DNA of 13,435 nucleotides, taken from positions 1 to 13,435 of the forward strand of contig JAUWOK010000023.1 of the NCBI GenBank assembly GCA_030612165.1, given 5' to 3'. Shown here piece after piece: positions 6,488-13,229 of the stretch. This DNA comes from Dehalococcoidia bacterium. Lineage in GTDB: Bacteria > Chloroflexota > Dehalococcoidia > GIF9 > AB-539-J10. Numbering within the stretch: the stretch's first letter is position 1; the number at the start of each line of letters is the position of its first letter. A model generated the notes under the pieces. That model did not search any database. It saw nothing but the letters and a program-made list of their open reading frames with translations, and had not been told where the DNA came from. The position numbers were made by a program, and so were the translations under genes.

Positions 6488-7315
6488 ATGAAGAAAACGA
6501 TGACCGGGGTTGCTTTTCAGGGAGAGAGAGGAGCTTTTAGCGAGGATGCTGTGGTTAAGCTCTTTGGCAACGACGTTGCTTTCCTACCCTGTGTTAGTTT
6601 CCGTGGCGTTTTTCGTGCAGTCAATGAGGATGAAGCTAGCTTTGGCGTGGTACCGGTAGAGAATTCTCAAGCTGGCAGTATCAATGAAACTTATGATCTA
6701 TTGCTGTCGTACTCTCTTAACATCTTTGCCGAAGCGGTTCTTAGAATCAGCCATTGCTTAATGGCTTTGCCGGGGCAGAGGATGGATAGCATAAAGATGG
6801 TTTACTCTCACCCACAGGCGCTGGCCCAGTGCGAGGATTTTTTGGTTGGTTTAGGGGCCGAGATTATACCCAGTTATGACACGGCAGGCAGCGCCAAGAT
6901 GATTGCAGAGAAACAGAAGGAAGGATGTGCCGCTGTTGCCAGCAAAAGGGCGGCCGAGATATATAGCCTGGAGATACTGGCTTCTGAAATTGAGACCAAT
7001 GTTAGTAATTATACTAAGTTCTTGGCCATTTCCAAACAGGAATCCAGCCTGGGGAAAAGAGATAAAACCTCTCTTGTTTTTGCGGCCCAAAATATCCCCG
7101 GTGCCCTGTATAATATTCTTGGCATCTTCGCCTCTCGGAATATCAACTTAACAAAGCTGGAATCTCGACCTGACAGGCATAAGCCATGGGAGTATGTTTT
7201 CTATGTTGATTTTGAGGGGCATCCGGGAGAAGAAGTTTATCAGCAAGCTATCAGAGAGATTGAGCAGCAAGCTGCCTTTGTTAAATTATTGGGGTCGTAT
7301 CCTCGGGCAGAATAG
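6488..7315 (+). CDS. pheA: Prephenate dehydratase with ACT domain
   Basis: Converts prephenate to phenylpyruvate with loss of water and CO2, the committed step to phenylalanine. The protein has 275 residues, the normal length of the single-function form without a chorismate mutase domain. The catalytic domain (1-185) shows VAFQGERGAFSEDA, FGVVPVENSQAGSI and SHPQALAQC. The active-site motif normally written T-R-F reads TKF at 176-178, keeping the catalytic threonine. The ACT domain (about 195-270) has PGALYNIL and the phenylalanine-binding ESRP at 225-228, so feedback inhibition by phenylalanine is expected from family knowledge. Start choice: ATG 6488 or ATG 6500 (codon 5) are both possible, and neither has a clear ribosome site. 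No other aromatic-pathway gene is visible nearby. Its last 35 bp overlap the end of the HIT gene on the other strand. Confidence 0.95.
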   Translation: MKKTMTGVAFQGERGAFSEDAVVKLFGNDVAFLPCVSFRGVFRAVNEDEASFGVVPVENSQAGSINETYDLLLSYSLNIFAEAVLRISHCLMALPGQRMDSIKMVYSHPQALAQCEDFLVGLGAEIIPSYDTAGSAKMIAEKQKEGCAAVASKRAAEIYSLEILASEIETNVSNYTKFLAISKQESSLGKRDKTSLVFAAQNIPGALYNILGIFASRNINLTKLESRPDRHKPWEYVFYVDFEGHPGEEVYQQAIREIEQQAAFVKLLGSYPRAE

Positions 7316-7781
7316 CTCTTTTCAATTTCCAGTAGGTGCTGGCCAGCGCCTCCGGCATCACTCTGGTGTCGCAGAGTACGGGCATGAAATTAACGTCGCC
7401 CTGCCAGCGAGGTACTATGTGTGTGTGAAGGTGTCCCGCTACTCCGGCACCAGCCACCTTGCCTAAATTCAAGCCAACATTGAAACCCTCCGGATTTAAT
7501 GCTTTACGCAAGATGTCGATGGATTTTTTGACCAATTCAAAATGTTCTGTCGCCTCCTCATCACGCAAATCGTCCAGATTTGCCGTGTGGCGGTATGGTG
7601 CCACCAGCAGATGCCCTGAACCGTAGGGAAAAACATTCATGACGACAAAGTTGCTTTGTCCCCGAAGCAGGAGCAAGTTTTTCTCATCGTCATTTTCTTT
7701 CGGTACCCGGCAAAGAAAGCAATCACCGTCTTTGTCTTGCGTGATATATTCCATACGCCACGGTGCCCAGAGTCGTTCCAT
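7281..7781 (-). CDS. HIT-family nucleotide hydrolase/phosphorylase
   Basis: Histidine-triad protein of 166 residues, starting MERLWAPWRMEY. Such proteins act on nucleotide phosphoesters through a nucleotidyl-histidine intermediate. The triad is HLHTH at residues 117-121, followed by IVPRW, and the middle H119 is the expected nucleophile. C21 and C24 (DCFLC) suggest a zinc site as in part of the family. The overall pattern (NVGLNLGKVAGAGVAGHLH, then WQGDVNFMPV) is like the diadenosine tetraphosphate phosphorylase or hydrolase branch, but the substrate cannot be fixed from sequence. ATG at 7779-7781 is chosen because the N-terminal motif starts there; a TTG-started extension back to 7826 looks unconserved. 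The nearest Shine-Dalgarno site (GGGAGG, 7796-7801) is rather far, 14 nt away. The 3' end overlaps pheA by 35 bp. Confidence 0.9.
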   Translation of the reverse strand: MERLWAPWRMEYITQDKDGDCFLCRVPKENDDEKNLLLLRGQSNFVVMNVFPYGSGHLLVAPYRHTANLDDLRDEEATEHFELVKKSIDILRKALNPEGFNVGLNLGKVAGAGVAGHLHTHIVPRWQGDVNFMPVLCDTRVMPEALASTYWKLKRAILPEDTTPII

Positions 7782-7813
7782 TTGTCTGTATCTTACCTCC
7801 CTTTTTCCCGCGA

Positions 7814-7823
7814 CGCAATTGCG
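7814..7823. repeat. 10-bp perfect palindrome between HIT gene and ffh
   Basis: CGCAATTGCG reads the same on both strands. It lies in the 158-bp divergent gap between the HIT gene (minus) and ffh (plus), 33 bp upstream of the HIT start codon. It overlaps a weak -35-like TTGCGT for the HIT gene. It could be an operator for a dimeric regulator, but a 10-bp palindrome can also occur by chance. Confidence 0.25.
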
Positions 7824-7905
7824 CAAGTAGTGACGTCTGGTTGAATGCTGCTTTGCATAAGAGAGTTGTTTTTTATCGAAATGGTACTGGCAGTATTAGG
7901 AGTAT

Positions 7906-7911
7906 TATAAT
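7906..7911 (+). promoter_or_regulatory. -10 box of ffh
   Basis: A perfect TATAAT lies 28 nt upstream of the ffh ATG (7940), in the divergent gap. The 16-18 bp upstream window holds no good -35 match (for example TGGTAC at 7882-7887), so activity may rely on the strong -10. The expected transcript would begin near 7918 and carry the strong ribosome site GGGGAGGGGAG (7924-7934). Confidence 0.5.
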
Positions 7912-7939
7912 AGGCTGGTGAAAGGGGAGGGGAGATAGC

Positions 7940-9292
7940 ATGCTGGATGATTTAACGCAGAGATTGACGCGCATTTTTCATGTCCTGGATGGCAAAGGCA
8001 AGCTTGGAGAAAAGGAGATTGATGACGCCCTGCGCCAGGTGCGTTTAGCATTGCTGGAAGCAGATGTTAATTTCCGGGTGGTCAAGGAATTTCTATCTCG
8101 GGTTAGGGAGAGGGCTGTGGGGGAAGAAGTGATGCGCAGCCTGACTCCAGCCCAACAGATTATCAAAATTGTTCACGAAGAACTGAGCACTACTTTGGGT
8201 GGTGAGTCCAGCCCACTCTCTCAAGTTGATGGTCATCCTGCGGTTATTTTACTGGTTGGATTACAGGGTTCAGGTAAAACTACTACGGCAGCGAAACTGG
8301 CATTGTGGCTGAAACGCTCTGGCCAGCGTCCGTTGCTTGTCGCTGCTGATACCAGGCGTCCTGCTGCCATTGAGCAGCTCAAACTGTTGGGAGCACAACA
8401 GGATATTCCTGTTTACGATGGCGGGTTCCAGGCATCCCCTTTAAGTGTTTGCGATGGTGTTTTGCAAATGATTGAAAAGAAAGAGTTCACCAGTGTGATT
8501 TTTGATACCCAGGGCCGATTGCATGTGGATGAAGCTATGATGGGAGAGCTTGCCGACATAAAGGCGAAAGTATGTCCTTCGGACGTGTTGTTAACTGTGG
8601 ATGCTATGACAGGGCAGGACGCGGTGAAAATAGCTCAGGAGTTTCACAATCGTATCGGACTGACCGGGTTAATTCTCACGAAAATGGATGGAGATGCTCG
8701 AGGTGGAGCCGCTTTATCTATCAGGTTTGTTAGCGGTGTGCCTATCAAGTTTATCGGGGTGGGAGAAAAAATGGACGCATTGGAGCTTTTTCATCCTGAT
8801 CGACTGGCATCTCGTATCCTGGGCATGGGTGATATGCTGACTTTGATTGAAAAGGCCGAGGGGAATTTTAGTGAGCAGCAATCCAGAGAAATTGAGAAAA
8901 AAGTGCGTGCAGGGGAATTTGACCTGGAGAATTTACTGGAGCAGATGCGCCAGCTTTATAAGATGGGGTCTTTAAGCAGCCTGGTGGGCATGTTGCCTGG
9001 TTCTTCTAAACTCGTCTCTTCTCTGCCCGATGACGAAGAAGGGCAGAAAAGATTAAAGAAGATGGAGGCTATTATCTTATCCATGACGCCTGAAGAGCGA
9101 CACAGTCCGGAGATCATTGATGGGAGCCGACGGCGACGTATTGCCAGGGGCAGTGGTACTATTCTCCAGGACGTTAATAGTTTGCTTAATCAATTTCGAG
9201 AGATGCGCAAGCTGACCAGGATTTTAGGCAAACAAAAGGGAACAAAGAAAAATGCGGGCATGCTGGGGAAGTATCTCGGGCGCAGCAGGTAA
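7940..9292 (+). CDS. ffh: Signal recognition particle protein Ffh
   Basis: SRP54-type GTPase that, with 4.5S RNA and FtsY, targets nascent membrane and secreted proteins. The N domain (1-95) holds ALLEADVNFRVVKEF. The G domain has G1 GLQGSGKTT at 107-115, DTRRPAAIEQL at 137-147, TKMDGDARGGAALS from 247, and GVGEK at 273-277. The G3 motif, usually DTAGR, reads DTQGR at 189-193. The M domain (about 315-450) carries the RNA-binding helix-turn-helix with SRRRRIARGSG (396-406) and several hydrophobic helices with methionines. The length of 450 is normal. ATG 7940 follows a strong GGGGAGGGGAG. The stop codon is one base away from the stop of rpoD on the opposite strand. No 4.5S RNA gene was recognised in the window. 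Confidence 0.97.
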   Translation: MLDDLTQRLTRIFHVLDGKGKLGEKEIDDALRQVRLALLEADVNFRVVKEFLSRVRERAVGEEVMRSLTPAQQIIKIVHEELSTTLGGESSPLSQVDGHPAVILLVGLQGSGKTTTAAKLALWLKRSGQRPLLVAADTRRPAAIEQLKLLGAQQDIPVYDGGFQASPLSVCDGVLQMIEKKEFTSVIFDTQGRLHVDEAMMGELADIKAKVCPSDVLLTVDAMTGQDAVKIAQEFHNRIGLTGLILTKMDGDARGGAALSIRFVSGVPIKFIGVGEKMDALELFHPDRLASRILGMGDMLTLIEKAEGNFSEQQSREIEKKVRAGEFDLENLLEQMRQLYKMGSLSSLVGMLPGSSKLVSSLPDDEEGQKRLKKMEAIILSMTPEERHSPEIIDGSRRRRIARGSGTILQDVNSLLNQFREMRKLTRILGKQKGTKKNAGMLGKYLGRSR

Positions 9293-9293
9293 C

Positions 9294-10712
9294 TTATTCC
9301 AGGAAATCTCGCAGTTTCCGGCTTCGTGTCGGATGGCGCAACTTGCGCAAAGCTTTGGCTTCAATTTGGCGGATCCTTTCTCTGGTGACCTGAAATTCTT
9401 TACCCACTTCTTCCAGTGTCCGTGCGTGCCCATCCTTCAGGCCAAACCTGAGTTGCAATACTCGTTTCTCGCGTTCGCTGAGTTCACCGAGCACATTATC
9501 GATTTGTTCTTTGAGCAACTCCCTGGAGGCGATGTCTGCCGGAGTCAAACTGACGCGGTCTTCAATAAAATCGCCTAACCGGCTGCCTTCATCTTCACCG
9601 ATGGGTTTTTCCCAGGACATAGGTTCATGGAACAGGCTAAAGATTTCCTCCACTTTCTCCGGGGACATTTCTAACTGCTTGCCGATTTCCTCGTAACTGG
9701 GATCACGTCCATATTTCTGGGTTAATTCGCGCATTGCGCGGAAGAGTCTGTTAATTGTTTCCACCATGTGCACGGGGATACGGATGGTACGTCCCTGGTC
9801 AGCGATAGAGCGAGTAACACCTTGCCTGATCCACCAGGTAGCGTATGTGCTGAATTTATAACCCTTCCTATGCTGGAATTTCTCTACGGCGCGAATCAAC
9901 CCGATGTTGCCTTCCTGTATAAGATCTAGAAGGGAAAGGCCGTGTCCCACGTACTTTCTGGCTATGCTGACCACCAGACGCAAGTTCGATTCAATGAGGA
10001 GGGACTCGGCTTTTTCTGCCACTTTCTTCACTTTTTTGAAATAGGAAGCGTGGTCGTCCTCCTGAGACGAGATGAGGGCAACAAACTCTTCGTCAGCAGG
10101 TAGTTCTTTGATATTTTCCCATAATACTCCCTGTCCAATAGCAGCCAGCATTTCCTGAGACAAAAGCTGACTGCTTAAAGATAAGTTTATAATGGCTTCT
10201 TCGGCAGCGGCGGGGTCCTTGCCTGTTTCCTGATTGATGGCGATTACTAACGATGGTTTTATCTCGTGGTCGATAGCGGCATGGAAAACAGGGAGCATGA
10301 CGGTTTTTGCGAAACTGTTGTTAGCGGCAATCTCGGAGCTTTCCATAACAACAGATGCAATGGGAAACAGTTTGCCCAGACGAGAGAGCAAAACTAATAT
10401 TATGTCAGTTGTCGAAGGTAAACTGGAATGCTTGTTAAAATAGCTCTCTTCAATTTCGTTTAAGTATCTACCCTTTTCTATTTTTCTTGAAGCATCTTTT
10501 TCCTTCTCTGCTGTTAACAAAGGGACCTTGCCTATTTCGCGCAAGTACATGCGGACAGAGTCTTCTATTATCTCGCGGTCGTCTATCTTGGCATGGGGCT
10601 TCGAGATGCGAGTGTTTTTTTTAGGGGAACCATTGGTTTTTTCTTCTCCGTCAGTTTCTTCTTCCTCCTCTTTTTCTTCGCTGGAGGGGCTATCCTTTTC
10701 TTCTTCGCTCAT
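9294..10712 (-). CDS. rpoD: Primary RNA polymerase sigma factor (sigma-70/SigA)
   Basis: Housekeeping sigma factor that directs RNA polymerase to promoters. Residues 1-45 are highly acidic and of low complexity, with no recognisable region 1.1. Region 1.2 is at about 50-83 (DSVRMYLREIGKVPLL). A non-conserved stretch fills about 84-235. Regions 2.1-2.4 cover 240-316 (NLRLVVSIARKYV; DLIQEGNIGL; FSTYATWWIRQ; RTIRIPVHM). Region 3 follows, and region 4.2 has VTRERIRQIEAKALRKL (442-458) with the end RSRKLRDFLE. Region 2.4 keeps the E. coli residues that read TATAAT. The length of 472 is between Bacillus SigA and E. coli RpoD. A ribosome site GGGGAG (10726-10731) stands 13 nt before the ATG. It follows dnaG by 63 bp, so the two are probably co-transcribed. 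A run of eight A's lies in codons 31-33. Confidence 0.96.
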   Translation of the reverse strand: MSEEEKDSPSSEEKEEEEETDGEEKTNGSPKKNTRISKPHAKIDDREIIEDSVRMYLREIGKVPLLTAEKEKDASRKIEKGRYLNEIEESYFNKHSSLPSTTDIILVLLSRLGKLFPIASVVMESSEIAANNSFAKTVMLPVFHAAIDHEIKPSLVIAINQETGKDPAAAEEAIINLSLSSQLLSQEMLAAIGQGVLWENIKELPADEEFVALISSQEDDHASYFKKVKKVAEKAESLLIESNLRLVVSIARKYVGHGLSLLDLIQEGNIGLIRAVEKFQHRKGYKFSTYATWWIRQGVTRSIADQGRTIRIPVHMVETINRLFRAMRELTQKYGRDPSYEEIGKQLEMSPEKVEEIFSLFHEPMSWEKPIGEDEGSRLGDFIEDRVSLTPADIASRELLKEQIDNVLGELSEREKRVLQLRFGLKDGHARTLEEVGKEFQVTRERIRQIEAKALRKLRHPTRSRKLRDFLE

Positions 10713-10775
10713 AGTTGCTACGTCGCTCCCCTTTTTCTATTTTGTGTGGTTGTTGGCCGACAAATATCCTGTTTT

Positions 10776-12620
10776 TTAGTGAATGGGTTTTTTCCTGGCG
10801 AAAATTTTCTGGAGTTGTCGGCTTGATTCTATGCCCTGCTCCTCTAACTTAGCTACTCCTGCATTCAGGTCATCATTGGTGTTTTCCAGTAAAAGAAGCT
10901 CTCTTTTGTTGGCTTCCAATCTCCTCCATTGTCTTTCTTGCAATCGCAGAATGCAATCAGTCATAGTGGATTGTTTTAATTGGTCGTTATTCTCCAGTTG
11001 TGGGGGAAGCACTTTACTCAGCAAGCAGTTTAAATGTTCTGATAAAGCAGCGTCAAGTTGTTCCTTGAGAAGGGCAATGTCATGGGCATTTTGCCAGCGG
11101 ATGAAAAGCTCGCGGTTTTCGCTGCTCTCGAAAAGTTCTGCTGGCAGTGCCAGCGGTTCCTTTTCCAGTTCGGGATATTGGAACAGTAAAGCCAAACAAT
11201 ATTCTTCAAGTGGGTGAGATAAAAAGCGCTGCGGGATATGAGTCTGCCCGGGTGCCTCTCTTGCTCCTTTTGTTTTTGTTCTATTGGCAGGCATATCGTC
11301 TACCATTTCTTTGATCTTAAATTCGGGGATGCTCAGAGTATGTGCCAACTTTTGCATGTAATACTCCTGTCGCACAGGGTCTTTTAGCTCATGTATAAAA
11401 GGCAGGAGATTTTTTATAGCCAGCGATTTTCCCTGGGCATGCCCGGTATCTATTTCGGTCAGCGTATTCTGGAAAATAAAATCCATTGTGGGCAATGCTT
11501 CTGCGACCAGTTTTTGCCAGAGAGCAGGGCTTTCCTTGATGACATCGTCGGGGTCTTTGCCAGGGGGGAGGACGATGACCTTTATTTCGGCATCAAGAAT
11601 ATTCTCGTATTTTACCCAACCAGAAGCTTGTGGTATGGGCATTATTTTCCTGTCCATGGAACGAGATAGCACTTCTATATCGCGCAGGGAAGCTTTCTCT
11701 CCTGCAGTGTCAGCATCCAGTGCCAGAGTTACGGTCACGGTTAACTTTTTTAGGCAGCCGGCCTGTTTTTCCGTCAGAGAGGTGCCCATGGAGGCGATGA
11801 CATTTTGCCAGCCGTGCTGATGCGCTATGATGACATCCATATATCCTTCCACGATGATAGCCAGATTCTCTGTCCTGATGGCACCTCTAGCCCGGTCAAT
11901 TCCGTAGAGGGTGCTGCCTTTATCAAAAAGAGAGGATTGAGGGGAGTTTATGTATTTGGGAAGAGAGTCGTCCAGCGCCCTGGCGCCGAAGCCGATAACC
12001 TGTCCTCTGATATCGTGTATAGGAAATATCAGACGATTACGGAAGCGGTCATAACTTGTTCCTTTATCACTTTCAATGATCAGGCCGCATTCCTTCAATT
12101 CGCGTTCTGTGTATCCTCGCTTTAACAAGAAGTGTTTAAGACTTTCCCACTTGTCGGGGCTAAAGCCCAGGCGAAAGTCTTTGATACTCTCCGGGGACAC
12201 CTTTCTTTTGTCCAGATATTCACGGGCAGCTTTACCCTCGTCGGAATTTAAAAGAAAACGGTGGTAGAATAGTGCCGCTTCCTCATTAGCCTGAATTTGC
12301 CTGTCTCTCTTACGGCTGCCTTCTTGTGATACCTTATGTGACTCCAGTGTGACTCCTGCTCTTTGTGCCAGGATGCGGAGCGCTTCCGCGAAATCAACGC
12401 CTTCTTTCTTCATGATAAAGGAGAAGACATCACCGCCTGTGCCGCAAGAGCCAAAGCAGTGCCATGATTGCCGCTCTGGGAAGACGAAGAAGGAGGGATT
12501 CCGCTCATTGTGGAATGGGCATAAACCACAGAAGTTGCGCCCTGCTTTGTGCAGGATGACATAATCGGAGATGACATCTACGATGTCTATCCTGCTTTTT
12601 ATCTCGTCGATAACGCTCAT
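10776..12620 (-). CDS. dnaG: DNA primase DnaG
   Basis: Makes RNA primers for replication together with the replicative helicase. The 614-residue protein starts MSVIDEIKSRIDIVDVI; ATG 12618-12620 is chosen on that conserved beginning, although an in-frame TTG at 12677 would add 19 residues. The N-terminal zinc-ribbon has CPFH at 34-37 and CFGSC at 55-59, so the second pair is spaced CxxxC instead of the common CxxC. The catalytic core shows DRFRNRLIFPI near 191-201. The Toprim metal sites are E258 in VEGYMD and D302/D304 in LDADTAGE. A short insertion (about 320-347) precedes the LPPGKDPDDVI element (351-361). The C-terminal third (about 430-614) is the helicase-binding region, weakly conserved. 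No clear Shine-Dalgarno site precedes the ATG. It is upstream of rpoD, the core of the macromolecular-synthesis operon, here without rpsU. Confidence 0.96.
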   Translation of the reverse strand: MSVIDEIKSRIDIVDVISDYVILHKAGRNFCGLCPFHNERNPSFFVFPERQSWHCFGSCGTGGDVFSFIMKKEGVDFAEALRILAQRAGVTLESHKVSQEGSRKRDRQIQANEEAALFYHRFLLNSDEGKAAREYLDKRKVSPESIKDFRLGFSPDKWESLKHFLLKRGYTERELKECGLIIESDKGTSYDRFRNRLIFPIHDIRGQVIGFGARALDDSLPKYINSPQSSLFDKGSTLYGIDRARGAIRTENLAIIVEGYMDVIIAHQHGWQNVIASMGTSLTEKQAGCLKKLTVTVTLALDADTAGEKASLRDIEVLSRSMDRKIMPIPQASGWVKYENILDAEIKVIVLPPGKDPDDVIKESPALWQKLVAEALPTMDFIFQNTLTEIDTGHAQGKSLAIKNLLPFIHELKDPVRQEYYMQKLAHTLSIPEFKIKEMVDDMPANRTKTKGAREAPGQTHIPQRFLSHPLEEYCLALLFQYPELEKEPLALPAELFESSENRELFIRWQNAHDIALLKEQLDAALSEHLNCLLSKVLPPQLENNDQLKQSTMTDCILRLQERQWRRLEANKRELLLLENTNDDLNAGVAKLEEQGIESSRQLQKIFARKKPIH

Positions 12621-12682
12621 TTTCAGGCTGACTTTTCTGCTTTTTGGGAGAGGGATTTCTGATAGCAGTCTACTCAAAAGTA

Positions 12683-12688
12683 ATTATA
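12683..12688 (-). promoter_or_regulatory. -10 box of dnaG-rpoD
   Basis: On the minus strand a perfect TATAAT reads from 12688 down to 12683. A weak -35 candidate CAAACA (12711 to 12706) has a 17-bp spacer and matches three of six. Transcription would begin near 12676, giving a leader of about 55 nt before the dnaG ATG at 12620. The predicted start also nearly coincides with an in-frame TTG (12677-12675). Confidence 0.45.
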
Positions 12689-12754
12689 CACCAATAGGTT
12701 TCCCTTGTTTGCTTTGGTTTCGGAGGGTTGGGTAATGGACGAAGCATCGGCTGA

Positions 12755-12782
12755 TTGGTAAAAATGTGCCATATTGTATAGA
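12755..12782 (+). promoter_or_regulatory. Possible promoter of speD-speE
   Basis: TTGGTA at 12755-12760 matches the -35 consensus at four of six, and TATAGA at 12777-12782 matches the -10 at four of six, with a 16-bp spacer. It would give a leader of about 63 nt before the speD ATG at 12852, containing a strong AGGGGGGAG ribosome site (12833-12841). The rest of the 231-bp gap between dnaG and speD holds only the divergent dnaG promoter and no gene that I can see. Confidence 0.4.
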
Positions 12783-12851
12783 ATTTACCCTTCTTTACTT
12801 GAGAAAACCTTTTTTGTTGTGTGCGAGAAAACAGGGGGGAGAAAAAGCAAT

Positions 12852-13229
12852 ATGAAAGCGCTGGGAAGACACCTGTTACTGGAATTAAAGGATTGTAACA
12901 CGGAAGGACTGGATAATTTGGATTTTGTCAGGGATTGTCTCAGGGAGGCTGTTGCTTGTTGTGGCGCTACTATAGTCGGAGAATGCTTTCATCATTTTTC
13001 GCCCCAGGGTGTGAGCGGGATAATTAATATTGAGGAATCGCATATTTCTATCCATACCTGGCCTGAGTACAGGTATGCCGCTGCCGATGTCTTTACCTGT
13101 GGTACCAGGGTGAACCCTGAGGAAGCGGCCAGGGCGATAGTGGAAAAACTGGAGGCGAAAACGCACTCTTTCATGGAGTTGCAGAGAGGGGTGCTGGACG
13201 ATAGCTCGCCCGGGTGTGTCGTGCAATGA
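12852..13229 (+). CDS. speD: S-adenosylmethionine decarboxylase proenzyme
   Basis: Short prokaryotic AdoMet decarboxylase (125 residues). It removes CO2 from AdoMet to supply the aminopropyl donor for spermidine. The proenzyme cuts itself and turns a serine into the pyruvoyl cofactor. Here the cleavage site is E62-S63 within EESHISIHTWPE; H68 is the processing histidine and C83 (FTCGTR) the catalytic acid, the same numbering as the Thermotoga maritima enzyme as I recall it. The N-terminus MKALGRHLLLEL is typical. ATG 12852 is chosen over an upstream TTG at 12774 because the ribosome site AGGGGGGAG ends 10 nt before it and the extra 26 residues look non-native. Its stop overlaps the next start by ATGA, so it is coupled with the spermidine synthase. 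Confidence 0.96.
   Translation: MKALGRHLLLELKDCNTEGLDNLDFVRDCLREAVACCGATIVGECFHHFSPQGVSGIINIEESHISIHTWPEYRYAAADVFTCGTRVNPEEAARAIVEKLEAKTHSFMELQRGVLDDSSPGCVVQ

Noticed and set aside
9302..9319. GGAAA/TTTCC hairpin near the ffh-rpoD junction as a shared terminator
   Set aside because: Only five base pairs with an 8-nt loop, no flanking U-tracts, and it encodes the conserved RpoD C-terminus.
10751..10762. Near-palindrome TGTTGGCCGACA between dnaG and rpoD as a terminator or operator
   Set aside because: It has one mismatched pair and too short a stem; it is not followed by a U-run in the direction of the operon.
10783..11217. Plus-strand frame of 144 codons opposite the end of dnaG
   Set aside because: Serine- and leucine-rich shadow of the DnaG C-terminal region; no ribosome site or family resemblance.
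12621..12677. TTG-started 19-residue extension of DnaG
   Set aside because: The conserved DnaG beginning is at ATG 12620, and the TTG falls on the predicted transcript start.
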